Assembly (NCBI RefSeq): GCF_003952185.1
Contig: NZ_RXFS01000003.1
Span: 434,001 to 498,000, forward strand
Direction: 5' to 3'
DNA: 64,000 bases
From: Variovorax sp. 679
GTDB taxonomy: Bacteria > Pseudomonadota > Gammaproteobacteria > Burkholderiales > Burkholderiaceae_C
Shown: positions 9,126 through 17,063 of the stretch, one piece after another
How the letters are laid out: each line of letters opens with the position of its first letter
How positions within the stretch are numbered: the first letter of the stretch is position 1
The notes under the pieces: generated by a model
The model's input: the letters and a program-made list of their open reading frames with translations, nothing else
The model's database searches: none
What the model was told of the DNA's origin: nothing
Made by a program: the position numbers and the translations under genes

Positions 9126-10063
9126 CCCTTCTGCGGCGTGGAAGCCGTTGCAGCCGTCTTCTGCGCCGCCTTGTTCTCCAGCACCTGCACCGTGACCGTC
9201 TGGCCGGCGACAAGGCGCGCGCCCTGCGGCAGCGGATCGAGCTTGATGCGCACCGGAATGCGCTGCGCGAGCCGCACCCAGTTGAAGGTCGGGTTCACGC
9301 TGGGCAGCAGGTTGGCGCTGGTGGAGCGGTCGTGGTCGGCGATGCCGGCTGCCACGCTCTCGACCGCGCCTTCGAGCACCGCGCCGCCGCCCATGGGCGT
9401 GACGCGCACGCGGTCGCCGAGGTGGATGCGCGGCAGTTTCGTTTCCTCGAAATAGCCTTCGACGTAGAACGACTGCGCATCGACCAGTGCGAGCACCGGC
9501 CGGCCCGCCGCGGCGTAGCTGCCCTGGCGCAGGTCGAGGTTGGTGACGAGGCCGCCGGTGGGCGCGCGCACTTCGGCACGCTGCAGGTTGAGGCGGGCCG
9601 AGTCGAGCGCCACCTCGGCCTGCGCGACCGCCGCCTGCATCTGCTCGACGCGCGAGCGGGTCTGTTCGCGCGACTCCTTCGACACCAGTTCGTCGAGGCC
9701 GGTGTTGCGCGCGTTCTCGCGCTGGGCCTGGGCGCTCACGGCGCGCTGCGCGGCGAGCGCGGCCTGGGCCTGGCGCACGGCGAGGTCGTAGCGCGCGCGA
9801 TCCACCTCGAACAGCAGCGTGCCGGCGGCCACCGGCTGGTTGTCGTGGATCGGCACCGCGGTGACGAGGCCCGACACGTCGGGCGCGATCTGCACGACGT
9901 TGGCGCGCACGCGGCCGTCGCGCGTCCACGGCGCGAGTTCGTAGTGGTCCCACAGGCGCAGGCCGGCCCACACGGCGGCGGCCACCACGGCCAGGGTGAT
10001 GAGGATGCGGCCCAGGCGCTGGGCCCACGGATTGCTGTCGGTTGGAGTTCGGGCGGCTTTCAT
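9122..10063 (-). CDS. HlyD-family membrane fusion protein (AaeA/EmrA-like)
   Basis: A 313-aa periplasmic adaptor with one N-terminal TM helix (ILITLAVVAAAVWAGLRLW). A biotinyl-lipoyl half follows (DGRVRANVVQIAPDVSGLVTAVPIHDNQ, quoted only as a pattern of V-x-I-x-P-x-V-S-G), then a coiled-coil hairpin rich in Ala/Gln/Arg (about 95-165) and the second lipoyl half (RAPTGGLVTNLDLRQGSY). This layout matches AaeA, the partner of FUSC-type pumps. It starts 16 bp after the DUF1656 gene and overlaps the outer-membrane factor start by 4 nt. It should link the inner-membrane pump to the channel. Confidence 0.9.
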   Translation of the reverse strand: MKAARTPTDSNPWAQRLGRILITLAVVAAAVWAGLRLWDHYELAPWTRDGRVRANVVQIAPDVSGLVTAVPIHDNQPVAAGTLLFEVDRARYDLAVRQAQAALAAQRAVSAQAQRENARNTGLDELVSKESREQTRSRVEQMQAAVAQAEVALDSARLNLQRAEVRAPTGGLVTNLDLRQGSYAAAGRPVLALVDAQSFYVEGYFEETKLPRIHLGDRVRVTPMGGGAVLEGAVESVAAGIADHDRSTSANLLPSVNPTFNWVRLAQRIPVRIKLDPLPQGARLVAGQTVTVQVLENKAAQKTAATASTPQKG

Positions 10064-10079
10064 TGGAATCTCGTTGTTG

Positions 10080-10286
10080 TCATTGGAGGTAGGCGCTGGC
10101 GCGGCTCAGCGCGTAGAGCAGCAGCAGGTAGAGCGCCATGTCGAAGAGCGCCGGATGCCACACCCAGCGATAGGCGCCGGTGGCCGCGAGCAGACGGCGC
10201 ACGCCCCACAGCACGAGCAGTGCCGCGAGCGCGAGCACCATGATCCAGGGCAGGTACAGGCCGTAGAAGCTGGCTTCGCCGATCAT
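10080..10286 (-). CDS. DUF1656 small membrane protein (AaeX-like)
   Basis: A 68-aa inner-membrane protein with two hydrophobic segments (YLPWIMVLALAALLVLWGV and ALYLLLLYALS) and a WHPALFDMALY motif typical of DUF1656. In Enterobacteria the AaeX counterpart sits with the aaeAB aromatic-acid efflux genes; its role is not settled. The start overlaps the FUSC stop by 4 nt (10283-10286) and HlyD follows 16 bp later. A longer ORF in this frame runs antisense-like through the FUSC gene and is not real. Confidence 0.85.
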   Translation of the reverse strand: MIGEASFYGLYLPWIMVLALAALLVLWGVRRLLAATGAYRWVWHPALFDMALYLLLLYALSRASAYLQ

Positions 10287-12403
10287 GCGGAAGCTCCTTT
10301 GCTGTTGTTGATGGCCGCGCTCGCCAGCATGGGCGGCGCGTCGGGAAAGAGATTCCGGCGCAGGCCGACCAGTGCGGTGACGGCCGAGCGCGAAGCGGAG
10401 GAGGAAGCCGTGTCGCGCGCATCGAGCACGGCGCCGAGCGCCTCGTCGATCTGCGGCAGCAGGCCCTGCGGACGCGGATTCATTCGGCCCTCGGCACGCT
10501 GGCGGAAGAAGCGCGAGATGCCGCCCAGCAGCGCGGCCGACGTGGCCAGCGGCAACTGGCCGCGCACGCGCTGAAGCACGGCGATGTCGGCGCCCATGCG
10601 CAGGTCGCGCAGCGCGTCGTTCGCGGCCACGCCCTCGACGGTGCCGCCGGCCTGCGCGATGCGCGGCGCGAGCAGGCCGATGCGGTCGAGCATGCGCACG
10701 GCGTACGCGTCGCTCTGCGCGTACTGCGGCTGCGAGGAGGCGGCCATGTCGCCCAGCTCGCGCCAGGTGGCGCGCTGGATGCGGCGCGCGCTCCAGTCGG
10801 CGCCCACCGAACGCACCAGCCGCGTGACGCGCGCCGCGACCACCACGCCGACGATCTGGCCGATCATGCTGTTGAGGAAGCTCACAAGGTCGGAGCTGGC
10901 GGTGTCGTGCAGCGCGAGCGTGCCGCACACGCCGAAGACCAGCGCCATCGCGGGCATGAAGTGCGTCGGGCGCGGCAGGTAGAAGCCCAGCAGCAGGAGA
11001 AGCGGCGCGCAGATGAGCACCAGCATGCCGAAGTCCTGCACCGTGGGCATGAGCACCAGCACGTAGACGGCCGAGATCGGGATGGACCACAGCGTCCACT
11101 TCAGGAAGCCGTGGATCGCCGGCACCGGGTCGTCCATGGTGGCGAAGAAGCAGCAGAAGACGGCGGCCATCATGGTCGCGGCCGAACCCATGGGCCAGCC
11201 GGTGATGATCCAGAAGGCGCCGCACAGGCAGATGGCGATGACAGCCGCCAGAGCAGACAGCAGCGCCATGCCGTAGTCGCGGTGCAGCACGCGGCTGCCG
11301 AGCGCAGCCGTGCGGCGCAGCGGTGCGGCGCCCTTCAGGCCCTCGTCGATGTCCTGGCGAAGCTGGGCGCAGGCGGTCCAGCCGTCGACGAGTTCCTCGA
11401 GGCGGCCTGCGAGACCGATGCGTAAGGCGCGGCCCCATTGAGTCTGTGGTTCGGTGGTCGCGGGTGTGGCGCTGAGTGCATCGATGGCGCGGCGCAGGGC
11501 TTGCAGGCGTTCGGCGCGTGCCGAGGCATCGCCGGTGGGCTGGGCTTCTTCGCGCAGCCACTGTGCGGCCTGCGCGAGCACGGCGGCCACGTCGGGCGCG
11601 ATGGCGCCTTCGGCCTGCTCCAGCGCCAGCAGGCGGTCTTCGACGGCGGAGAGTGCGGGCGTGAGCGCGGCGACGCGGTCCTGCATCGCGCGAATGGCGC
11701 CGGCGGTCCAGCGCAGGTGCGTGGTGTCGAAGGGAACGTGGGTGGAGAGCAGGCGCAGCTGCGTGATGTCGCCGGCGAGGCGGCGGCGGTCGTCGTCGAG
11801 GCGCTTCGGGTCGCCTCCGCTACGGCCGGCGGGCTGGAAAAGATCGCCGAGCCACTTGCGCGCGTCCTGCAGCGTGCGGTCGAGCAGGCCCAGCACGGTC
11901 GGCGCAAGCCCTGCGGGCAGCACCAGGCTGTGGACCAGCGTGGCGCAGAAGATGCCCAGGCCGATTTCTTCCACGCGAGCGACGGCGGTGTCGAACAGCG
12001 CGAGCGGCGTCTGCACCGATGGAAAGCCGATCAACGCCGCCGTGTAGCCCGCGAGCATGAAGACGTACGAACGCGGCGTGCGGTCGAAAAGCGAGATGCA
12101 CAGGCACAGCCCCACCCACAGCGCGAGCACCAGCGTCAGCAGTTCGGGCGCGTTGGACAGCGCCGGCACCAGCAGCACGGTGGCGGTGCTGCCGATGAGC
12201 GTGCCGAGAAAACGGTAGACAGCCTTCGAGCGCACCGCACCGGCCAGCGGATGGGCGACGACGTAGGTGGTCATGAGCGCCCAGAACGGGCGCGGCAGGC
12301 CTGCGCGGCTGGCGAGGTACATCGCCAGCATGGCCGCGGCAAAGCTCTTGGCGGAAAAGAGGATCTCCGCGCGGCTGAAGCGCGGCAGGCTGAACGCGGC
12401 CAT
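10283..12403 (-). CDS. FUSC-family efflux pump (AaeB/fusaric acid resistance-like)
   Basis: A 706-aa inner-membrane transporter of the FUSC/AaeB family, full length. It has two hydrophobic halves, each with about 5-6 TM segments (residues ~15-180 and ~385-540), separated by a soluble region of about 200 residues. The N-terminal FWALMTTYVVAHPLAGAVRSK is typical of the family. Known members export aromatic acids such as p-hydroxybenzoate or fusaric acid with an AaeA adaptor. It sits 7 bp after marR and overlaps DUF1656, so the whole row is one operon. Exact substrate unknown. Confidence 0.9.
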   Translation of the reverse strand: MAAFSLPRFSRAEILFSAKSFAAAMLAMYLASRAGLPRPFWALMTTYVVAHPLAGAVRSKAVYRFLGTLIGSTATVLLVPALSNAPELLTLVLALWVGLCLCISLFDRTPRSYVFMLAGYTAALIGFPSVQTPLALFDTAVARVEEIGLGIFCATLVHSLVLPAGLAPTVLGLLDRTLQDARKWLGDLFQPAGRSGGDPKRLDDDRRRLAGDITQLRLLSTHVPFDTTHLRWTAGAIRAMQDRVAALTPALSAVEDRLLALEQAEGAIAPDVAAVLAQAAQWLREEAQPTGDASARAERLQALRRAIDALSATPATTEPQTQWGRALRIGLAGRLEELVDGWTACAQLRQDIDEGLKGAAPLRRTAALGSRVLHRDYGMALLSALAAVIAICLCGAFWIITGWPMGSAATMMAAVFCCFFATMDDPVPAIHGFLKWTLWSIPISAVYVLVLMPTVQDFGMLVLICAPLLLLLGFYLPRPTHFMPAMALVFGVCGTLALHDTASSDLVSFLNSMIGQIVGVVVAARVTRLVRSVGADWSARRIQRATWRELGDMAASSQPQYAQSDAYAVRMLDRIGLLAPRIAQAGGTVEGVAANDALRDLRMGADIAVLQRVRGQLPLATSAALLGGISRFFRQRAEGRMNPRPQGLLPQIDEALGAVLDARDTASSSASRSAVTALVGLRRNLFPDAPPMLASAAINNSKGASA

Positions 12404-12410
12404 CTGTCTG

Positions 12411-12908
12411 CTACCTGCGCTCTTCCTGCGGCGGCAGGCTCTGCACCGAGCGCACGCCCATGCGCTCTTCCAGCAGCGCGAACACGCGCAGGCAGGCGGC
12501 GGCGTCCTCGTCGGACACGCCCTCGAACAGCGACGCCCGCATCAGCGTCAGCGCGGCCTCGATGGGCGCGCAGGCGGCCTTGCCGGCCTCGGTGAGGTGA
12601 AGGGTCTTGGCGCGACGGTCGGCCGGGTCTTCGCGGCGCTCGACGAGGCCGGCTTCCACCAGCTGGTCGACCGAGCGCACCAGCGACGGCCCCTCGATGC
12701 CCAGCGCCTCGGCCAGCACGCCCTGGCGCACCTCGCCGTTCATGCGTCCGAGCATCACGATCGGGTAGGCAAGCGTCTGCGAGACGCCGACGTGCGCCAC
12801 CGCCTTGTCCGCCGCGGCACGGTAGCCGCGCTGCAGCACCGCGAGCGACGTGCCGAGCCGCATCAGCGCCTGTTCGCGCGTCGGTTGGGGGTTGGGTCGG
12901 TCGTTCAC
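12411..12908 (-). CDS. MarR-family transcriptional regulator
   Basis: A 165-aa winged-helix regulator. The recognition part (VLAEALGIEGPSLVRSVDQL) and the wing (ERREDPADRRAKTLHLTEAG, with the conserved D-x-R) are clear. It starts with GTG (12906-12908); a GGCGG stretch about 10 nt upstream is a possible ribosome-binding site. As first gene of the efflux operon it most likely represses the operon and itself and is released by an aromatic ligand. A palindrome just downstream of a perfect TATAAT box (see the promoter entry) fits this. Confidence 0.9.
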   Translation of the reverse strand: MNDRPNPQPTREQALMRLGTSLAVLQRGYRAAADKAVAHVGVSQTLAYPIVMLGRMNGEVRQGVLAEALGIEGPSLVRSVDQLVEAGLVERREDPADRRAKTLHLTEAGKAACAPIEAALTLMRASLFEGVSDEDAAACLRVFALLEERMGVRSVQSLPPQEERR

Positions 12909-12925
12909 GATAGCCGCCTATTAAT

Positions 12926-12944
12926 TAGCATGCTATCGATTATA
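12926..12944 (-). promoter_or_regulatory. Promoter -10 box and palindromic operator candidate of the marR efflux operon
   Basis: Reading the minus strand, a perfect TATAAT lies at 12944-12939 and is followed at once by the perfect 10-bp palindrome TAGCATGCTA at 12935-12926, flanked by a further TAAT/ATTA pair at 12922-12925 and 12939-12942. The GTG start of marR is 17 nt further on. A palindrome between -10 box and start codon is the usual place for MarR autorepression. The -35 region is weak. The segment is strikingly AT-rich against its surroundings. Confidence 0.6.
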
Positions 12945-13038
12945 CGGGTAACTACCAATCCTTGCAGGCGGCAAGGCTTGCGCCCGCCTTCAAGCCGAAG
13001 GGCGCGGAAAACCGGAAAGGGAGAAAGAAGAAAAGTGT

Positions 13039-13363
13039 GAAGCCCGCCGATAAGCCGGATTCTGTGCACCGCAGGCCCCTTGCGGAACCTGCGGCGTGAC
13101 CGCCATTACTCTGGGCCGCCTGTCACCAGACGGCTCGATGCCACCTACCCGCCAGCTCAGCGGAACCACCTCGATACTGGCCTACTTGGTGTTGCTGCGC
13201 GCAGAGATTGCCCGTTTCACCCGAACTCAATCGGCTCGTCTCTGTTGCTCTGATCCTCACCTCACGGTGGAGAGTCGTTAACTCCTGCGCTGTCCTGTGC
13301 AGTCCGGACGTTCCTCCAGTGCGGCCTTTCGGCACTTGCACCAGCGACGGTCTGGCGTGCTTC
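13039..13363 (-). ncRNA. rnpB: RNase P RNA (bacterial class A)
   Basis: On the minus strand the sequence reads as RNase P RNA. The 5' end GAAGCACGCCAGAC pairs with the 3' end GGCGGGCTTC (P1). The conserved GAGGAACGTCCGGACTGCAC (CR I, P3/P4 side) follows near 13310, and the 3' part contains CACAGAATCCGGCTTATCGGC, the conserved P4 and CCA-adjacent region. Length is about 325 nt. It processes tRNA 5' ends together with RnpA. A GATAAT box at 13378-13373, 9 nt before the 5' end, may be its -10 and falls in the space just past the araC stop. Ends are set by P1 pairing and could shift by a few bases. Confidence 0.93.
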
Positions 13364-13387
13364 ACGGGGTGGATTATCGCCCGGCCT

Positions 13388-14182
13388 TCAGGCGATCCCG
13401 CAGAACTCGCGTCTGTATTGCTCCGGCGTGGTGCCGGCCTCGCGCTGGAACATCGCGATGAAGGCCGACGCGGTGCTGTAGCCGAGGTCGAACGCGATCT
13501 CCTGCACTGTGCGTCCAGCCTCCAGCGCGTCGATGGCGCGCAGGAAGCGCAGCCGCTGCCGCCAGTCGCCGAAGGACATGCCCAGTTCGCGCTGGCACTG
13601 GCGCGCGAGCGTGCGCTCCGTCATGTGCACGCTGTCGGCCCATTCGGCCAGCGAGCGGTGGTCGCCAGGACTGGCCTGCAGCGCCTCGAGCACCGAAACC
13701 AGCGCGGGCGACGCCGCCGCCGGCAGGTAGCAGCGCTGCACCTCGGCCACGGCCAGCTGGTCGACCACCACGTGCGCGAGGCGCAGGTCGGCCTCCGTTT
13801 GCGGCACGTGCAAGTCGCGCGCGGCGAAGTCGGCGAGCACGCTCTTGATGATCGGGCTGATGTGCACGGTGCAGGGCTCGGCGGGCAGGCGCCCGCACAG
13901 GGCAGGCGCGATGTAGATCGAGCGGTAGACGATGGCGTGCCGCAGCGTGCAGCTGTGCACCACCTTCGGCGGGATCCACACCGCGTACTGCGGCGGCGAG
14001 AGAAAACGCAGGCCCTCGGTGTCCATCTGCATGGTGCCGTGGGCGGCGTAGTTCAGATGGCCCCAGCTGTGGCTGTGCGGCGCGGCGAGCGTGTCGGCGC
14101 CGATGTCGTCATAGCGGAAGTAGAACGGGCCTTCCATGCCCTCCACGTCCTGGATGGCCAGTAGGCGCAGCCTGTCGGCCAT
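13388..14182 (-). CDS. AraC-family transcriptional regulator with cupin sensor
   Basis: A 264-aa regulator. The N-terminal half is a cupin-like ligand domain (PHSHSWGHLNYAAHGTMQ, later PPQYAVWIPPKVVHS). The C-terminal half has two HTH motifs of the AraC type (SLAEWADSVHMTERTLARQC and TVQEIAFDLGYSTASAFIAMF) ending in TTPEQYRREF. The Met at 14182 fits the family length; an upstream in-frame extension of 66 residues has no support. It is divergent from an EamA exporter gene, the typical arrangement in which such regulators control the neighbouring exporter. Confidence 0.9.
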   Translation of the reverse strand: MADRLRLLAIQDVEGMEGPFYFRYDDIGADTLAAPHSHSWGHLNYAAHGTMQMDTEGLRFLSPPQYAVWIPPKVVHSCTLRHAIVYRSIYIAPALCGRLPAEPCTVHISPIIKSVLADFAARDLHVPQTEADLRLAHVVVDQLAVAEVQRCYLPAAASPALVSVLEALQASPGDHRSLAEWADSVHMTERTLARQCQRELGMSFGDWRQRLRFLRAIDALEAGRTVQEIAFDLGYSTASAFIAMFQREAGTTPEQYRREFCGIA

Positions 14183-14207
14183 GGGCTCGGCTCCTTCCCG
14201 AAAGAGA

Positions 14208-14256
14208 GTCCGGAATGACGGACGGATTGTCCTGATCGAGTTATATGCCTCAGGAC
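14208..14256. promoter_or_regulatory. Inverted repeats in araC/eamA divergent promoter
   Basis: The 115-bp gap between the divergent araC-type gene and EamA gene holds two inverted repeats: GTCCG (14208-14212) with CGGAC (14219-14223), and GTCCTGA (14229-14235) with TCAGGAC (14250-14256, 14-nt spacer). They are candidate operators; no footprint-level claim is made. Confidence 0.35.
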
Positions 14257-14297
14257 GGACGCGCCGATGATAGTCCCGTACTCCAAGGACCGTCTTC

Positions 14298-15194
14298 ATG
14301 TGGCAATACGCCTTCCCCCTGCTCGCCGTGGCCATCTGGTCGGGCAACACCGTCGTCAGCAAGATGGCGGCCGGCACCATCGCGCCGGCCGAGATCAGCT
14401 TCTACCGCTGGCTGCTGGCCGCCCTGCTCTTCACGCCGCTGGCGCTGCGGCCGGTGCTGCGCAACTGGCGGGCCATTCGCCCGCAGCTGGGCCGCATCGC
14501 GGTGCTCGGCCTGCTGGGCATGGTGATCTACCAGAGCCTGGCCTACTACGCGGCCTACCTCACCACGGCCACGCACATGGGCATCATCGGTTCGCTCACG
14601 CCGATGATGGTGCTGGCGCTGTCGATCCTGCTGCTGGGGCAGCGGCTCACGGCCGGTGCGGTGGCAGGCTCGCTGGTGTCGATCGCGGGCGTGGCGGTGG
14701 TGGTGTCGTCGGGCGACCTGGGTGCGCTGCTGAAGAGCGGCGCGAACATGGGCGACGGCCTGATGCTGCTGGCCATGCTGGCCTATGCCGTCTACGTGAT
14801 CCTGCTCAAGCGCTGGGGCATGAAGGAAGTGCCCGCGCTGCAACTGCTCTACCTGCAGATCGTGTTCGCGGTGATCGCGCTGCTGCCGATGTACCTGCTG
14901 ACGCCGAAGATGGGCCTGTCGGCCGCCAACCTGCCGCTGATCGGCTTCGCAGGCCTTGGCGCCTCCATGCTCGCGCCGCTGGTGTGGATGCACACCGTGG
15001 CCCACATCGGCCCGAGCCGCGCGAGCATGTTCTTCAACCTGATTCCGCTGTTCACCGCGGTGATCGCAGCTGTGGTCATCGGCGAATCGCTGGCGGCCTA
15101 CCACGCGGTGGGCGGCGTGCTCACGGTGGCCGGCGTGCTGCTGGCGGAGCTGTGGAAGGCACCGCTGCGGCAGCGGCGCGCGCTGGCCAGCTGA
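14298..15194 (+). CDS. EamA/DMT-family exporter
   Basis: A 298-aa inner-membrane protein with ten predicted TM helices in two EamA repeats. The first begins FPLLAVAIWSGNTVVSKMAAG with the family's early Trp-x-x-N pattern; the second begins around GLMLLAMLAYAVYVILLKRWG and ends with GESLAAYHAVGGVLTVAGVLL. Members export amino acids or other metabolites. The divergent AraC-type gene is its probable regulator. The substrate cannot be read from the sequence. Confidence 0.88.
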   Translation: MWQYAFPLLAVAIWSGNTVVSKMAAGTIAPAEISFYRWLLAALLFTPLALRPVLRNWRAIRPQLGRIAVLGLLGMVIYQSLAYYAAYLTTATHMGIIGSLTPMMVLALSILLLGQRLTAGAVAGSLVSIAGVAVVVSSGDLGALLKSGANMGDGLMLLAMLAYAVYVILLKRWGMKEVPALQLLYLQIVFAVIALLPMYLLTPKMGLSAANLPLIGFAGLGASMLAPLVWMHTVAHIGPSRASMFFNLIPLFTAVIAAVVIGESLAAYHAVGGVLTVAGVLLAELWKAPLRQRRALAS

Positions 15195-15200
15195 TCTCGA

Positions 15201-16250
15201 TCAGGGGCCGAGGGTGGAGAACACCTCGATCGCGATCACGTTCGACACCGAGCGCCCCTGCTTCACCTCGCCCGGCACCACGAGGCGCGCGAAGCCGGTG
15301 GTGGTGAGGTCGGCGCCGTTCATCTGGTAGGCGATCATCGCGGCCTTGCCGCCGAAGTTCGGATCGATCTCGCCCAGCGACACGGCGGCCCGGTAGCCGT
15401 CGCTCCCGGTGACCACCGCGTACATCCCGAGCGTCGCGTTCTTCGGCGTGGTGGGCAACCCCAACCCGCCCAGCAGCGTCCACAGGCTGACCCCGTGATA
15501 CACGTTGGCGCCGATGGTCAGGTCGGGCGCCGCCGTCAGCCCCTTCAGCGCGGTGGCGTCGAAGCTCATCGAGGTGCCGACCTTGCCCGAGACGGCGAAC
15601 GAGGTCGACACGCCACCGCCGACACCCGCCGCAGTCGCCGGAGCGGCCGCCACATCGAGCCGCACGAGGTTCGACACATAGCGCCCGCCCTTCACGTCGC
15701 CAGGCGCCGTCACGCGGAACGGGCCGTCCGCCGTGCCCAGCGGGGCCGAGGTGCCCGATATGGTCTCGGCATACGCAACCACGCCGGGCTTGTTGCCGAA
15801 GTCGGGGCTCAGTTCACCGAGCGCGAACACCACCTTGTAGCCGTCGGCGCCGGTGGCCAGCACGTAGCGGCCGAGCAGGTCGTTCTTGCGTGTGGCATCG
15901 GCCTGGATGCCGGCGTCGTTCAGCAGCGACCAGAGGCCGGCGCCCGTGTAGGTGTGGGTCTGCGGCCCGCTGCCGCTGGAGAAATTGACGGTCTGCGTGA
16001 TGGGCGTGCGCGCCGCGAGATCGGCCGCGGTGAAGGCCGCCGGGCGGTCGACGGCGCCACCCCGCTGGACCGCCGGCGCAGGAGCCGGGGCCGGCGGCGG
16101 CGCGGGTGGAGGCGGCGGAGCCGGCATCGGCGCGGGCGCGGGGGCCGGAACGAGTGGAATGAAAGCACCGCCGTTGTTGTCGCCTCCTCCGCCGCAACCC
16201 GCGAGCAGCAGCGCAACCGCGCCCGACACCCAGCCTCTGGACCAATCCAT
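15201..16250 (-). CDS. Lipoprotein with two tandem molybdopterin-oxidoreductase-like domains
   Basis: A 349-aa lipoprotein: lipobox LLAGC, then GGGG and a long Pro/Ala linker (about 35-65). The rest is an internal duplication of about 130 residues. Repeat 1 has TQTVNFSSGSGPQTHTYTGAGLW (pattern), LLGRYVLATGADGYKVVFALGELSPDFG and RYVSNLVRLDV. Repeat 2 has LGMYAVVTGSDGYRAAVSLGEIDPNFG and RSVSNVIAIEV. Each resembles the C-terminal half of sulfite-oxidase-type molybdopterin domains, but no cofactor Cys is visible, so enzymatic activity is unlikely. The ATG at 16250 has GGAG 8 nt upstream; a TTG two codons earlier is less likely. It is divergent from msrB. Confidence 0.75.
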   Translation of the reverse strand: MDWSRGWVSGAVALLLAGCGGGGDNNGGAFIPLVPAPAPAPMPAPPPPPAPPPAPAPAPAVQRGGAVDRPAAFTAADLAARTPITQTVNFSSGSGPQTHTYTGAGLWSLLNDAGIQADATRKNDLLGRYVLATGADGYKVVFALGELSPDFGNKPGVVAYAETISGTSAPLGTADGPFRVTAPGDVKGGRYVSNLVRLDVAAAPATAAGVGGGVSTSFAVSGKVGTSMSFDATALKGLTAAPDLTIGANVYHGVSLWTLLGGLGLPTTPKNATLGMYAVVTGSDGYRAAVSLGEIDPNFGGKAAMIAYQMNGADLTTTGFARLVVPGEVKQGRSVSNVIAIEVFSTLGP

Positions 16251-16270
16251 ACCCAAGTCTCCATCCTCAA

Positions 16271-16427
16271 TGTATTCAATCCGACATAGCGAATCGCGTT
16301 CTTCCGGCTGTAACCCGCAGCCTCTCCGGCACGAACTACCGGAAGCAACGCCGCCATCGGCCTTTTGTCTGCCCTCTCGCAGCCAACGGGCGAATGTACA
16401 TCGTTGTATTCAATAAAACATATCGAA
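16271..16427. repeat. Two copies of a 23-nt direct repeat in the lipoprotein/msrB divergent promoter
   Basis: The AT-rich 214-bp gap holds two 23-nt copies with the pattern TGTATTCAAT-N3-ACATA-N-CGAA, at 16271-16293 and 16405-16427, matching at 19 of 23 positions and 134 nt apart. One lies next to the lipoprotein start and one next to the msrB start. The second continues into ATATCG-AAAA-CGATAT, a short inverted repeat. They look like binding sites for one regulator acting on both genes, or a core promoter repeated in the same direction. Confidence 0.45.
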
Positions 16428-16464
16428 AACGATATTCCACCCACCACCAGATCGAAGGCACGAC

Positions 16465-16977
16465 ATGACGCACGACACCGGACGCCGCTTCACCATTGCC
16501 GCCGGCACCTCCGCACTGGGGCTGGCCATTGCCCAGTTCCTCGGCTGGGGCACGCGCAGTTCGCAGGCGGCGGAGAACGAAAAATTCGAGGTCACGCACA
16601 CCGAGGCCGAATGGCGCAAGCTGCTCACCGCCAACCAGTTCGCGGTGCTGCGCCAGGAAGGCACCGAGCGGCCCTACACCAGCCCGCTCAACGACGAGCA
16701 CCGGGCCGGGCGCTTCAGCTGCGCCGGCTGCGCGCTCGACCTGTTCTCGTCGAAGACCAAGTTCGACAGCCACACCGGCTGGCCGAGCTTCTGGCAGCCG
16801 CTGGACAAGGCAGTAGGCGAACGGCAGGACCGGTCTTTCGGCATGGCCCGCACCGAGGTGCACTGCCGCCGCTGCGGCGGCCATCTGGGCCATGTGTTCG
16901 ACGACGGGCCGAAGCCCACCGGGCTGCGCTACTGCATGAACGGCGTGGCGATGAAGTTCACGCCCGGGACGGCATAG
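16465..16977 (+). CDS. msrB: Peptide-methionine (R)-S-oxide reductase, Tat-type exported
   Basis: A 170-aa MsrB, which reduces methionine-R-sulfoxide in proteins. Structural zinc Cys pairs are C86/C89 (CAGC) and C134/C137 (CRRC); the catalytic Cys is C157 in GLRYCMNG; FDSHTGWPSFW is the substrate-site signature. The N-terminus has a twin-arginine signal (GRRFTIAAGTSALGLAIAQF), so it probably acts in the periplasm, unlike cytoplasmic MsrB. It is divergent from a lipoprotein with molybdopterin-domain-like repeats. The combination hints at envelope oxidative repair; this is inference. Confidence 0.92.
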   Translation: MTHDTGRRFTIAAGTSALGLAIAQFLGWGTRSSQAAENEKFEVTHTEAEWRKLLTANQFAVLRQEGTERPYTSPLNDEHRAGRFSCAGCALDLFSSKTKFDSHTGWPSFWQPLDKAVGERQDRSFGMARTEVHCRRCGGHLGHVFDDGPKPTGLRYCMNGVAMKFTPGTA

Positions 16978-17063
16978 GGCTCGGTGGGCGAGGGGTCATG
17001 GGCTGGTCTCACAATGCGCGCTGTCCGTCCGACAAACGCATTGACTGATCCCAAGGAGATCCC

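Noticed and set aside
13123..13365. 80-codon ORF on the minus strand
   Set aside because: It lies inside the RNase P RNA gene and follows its conserved RNA sequence, not a protein pattern.
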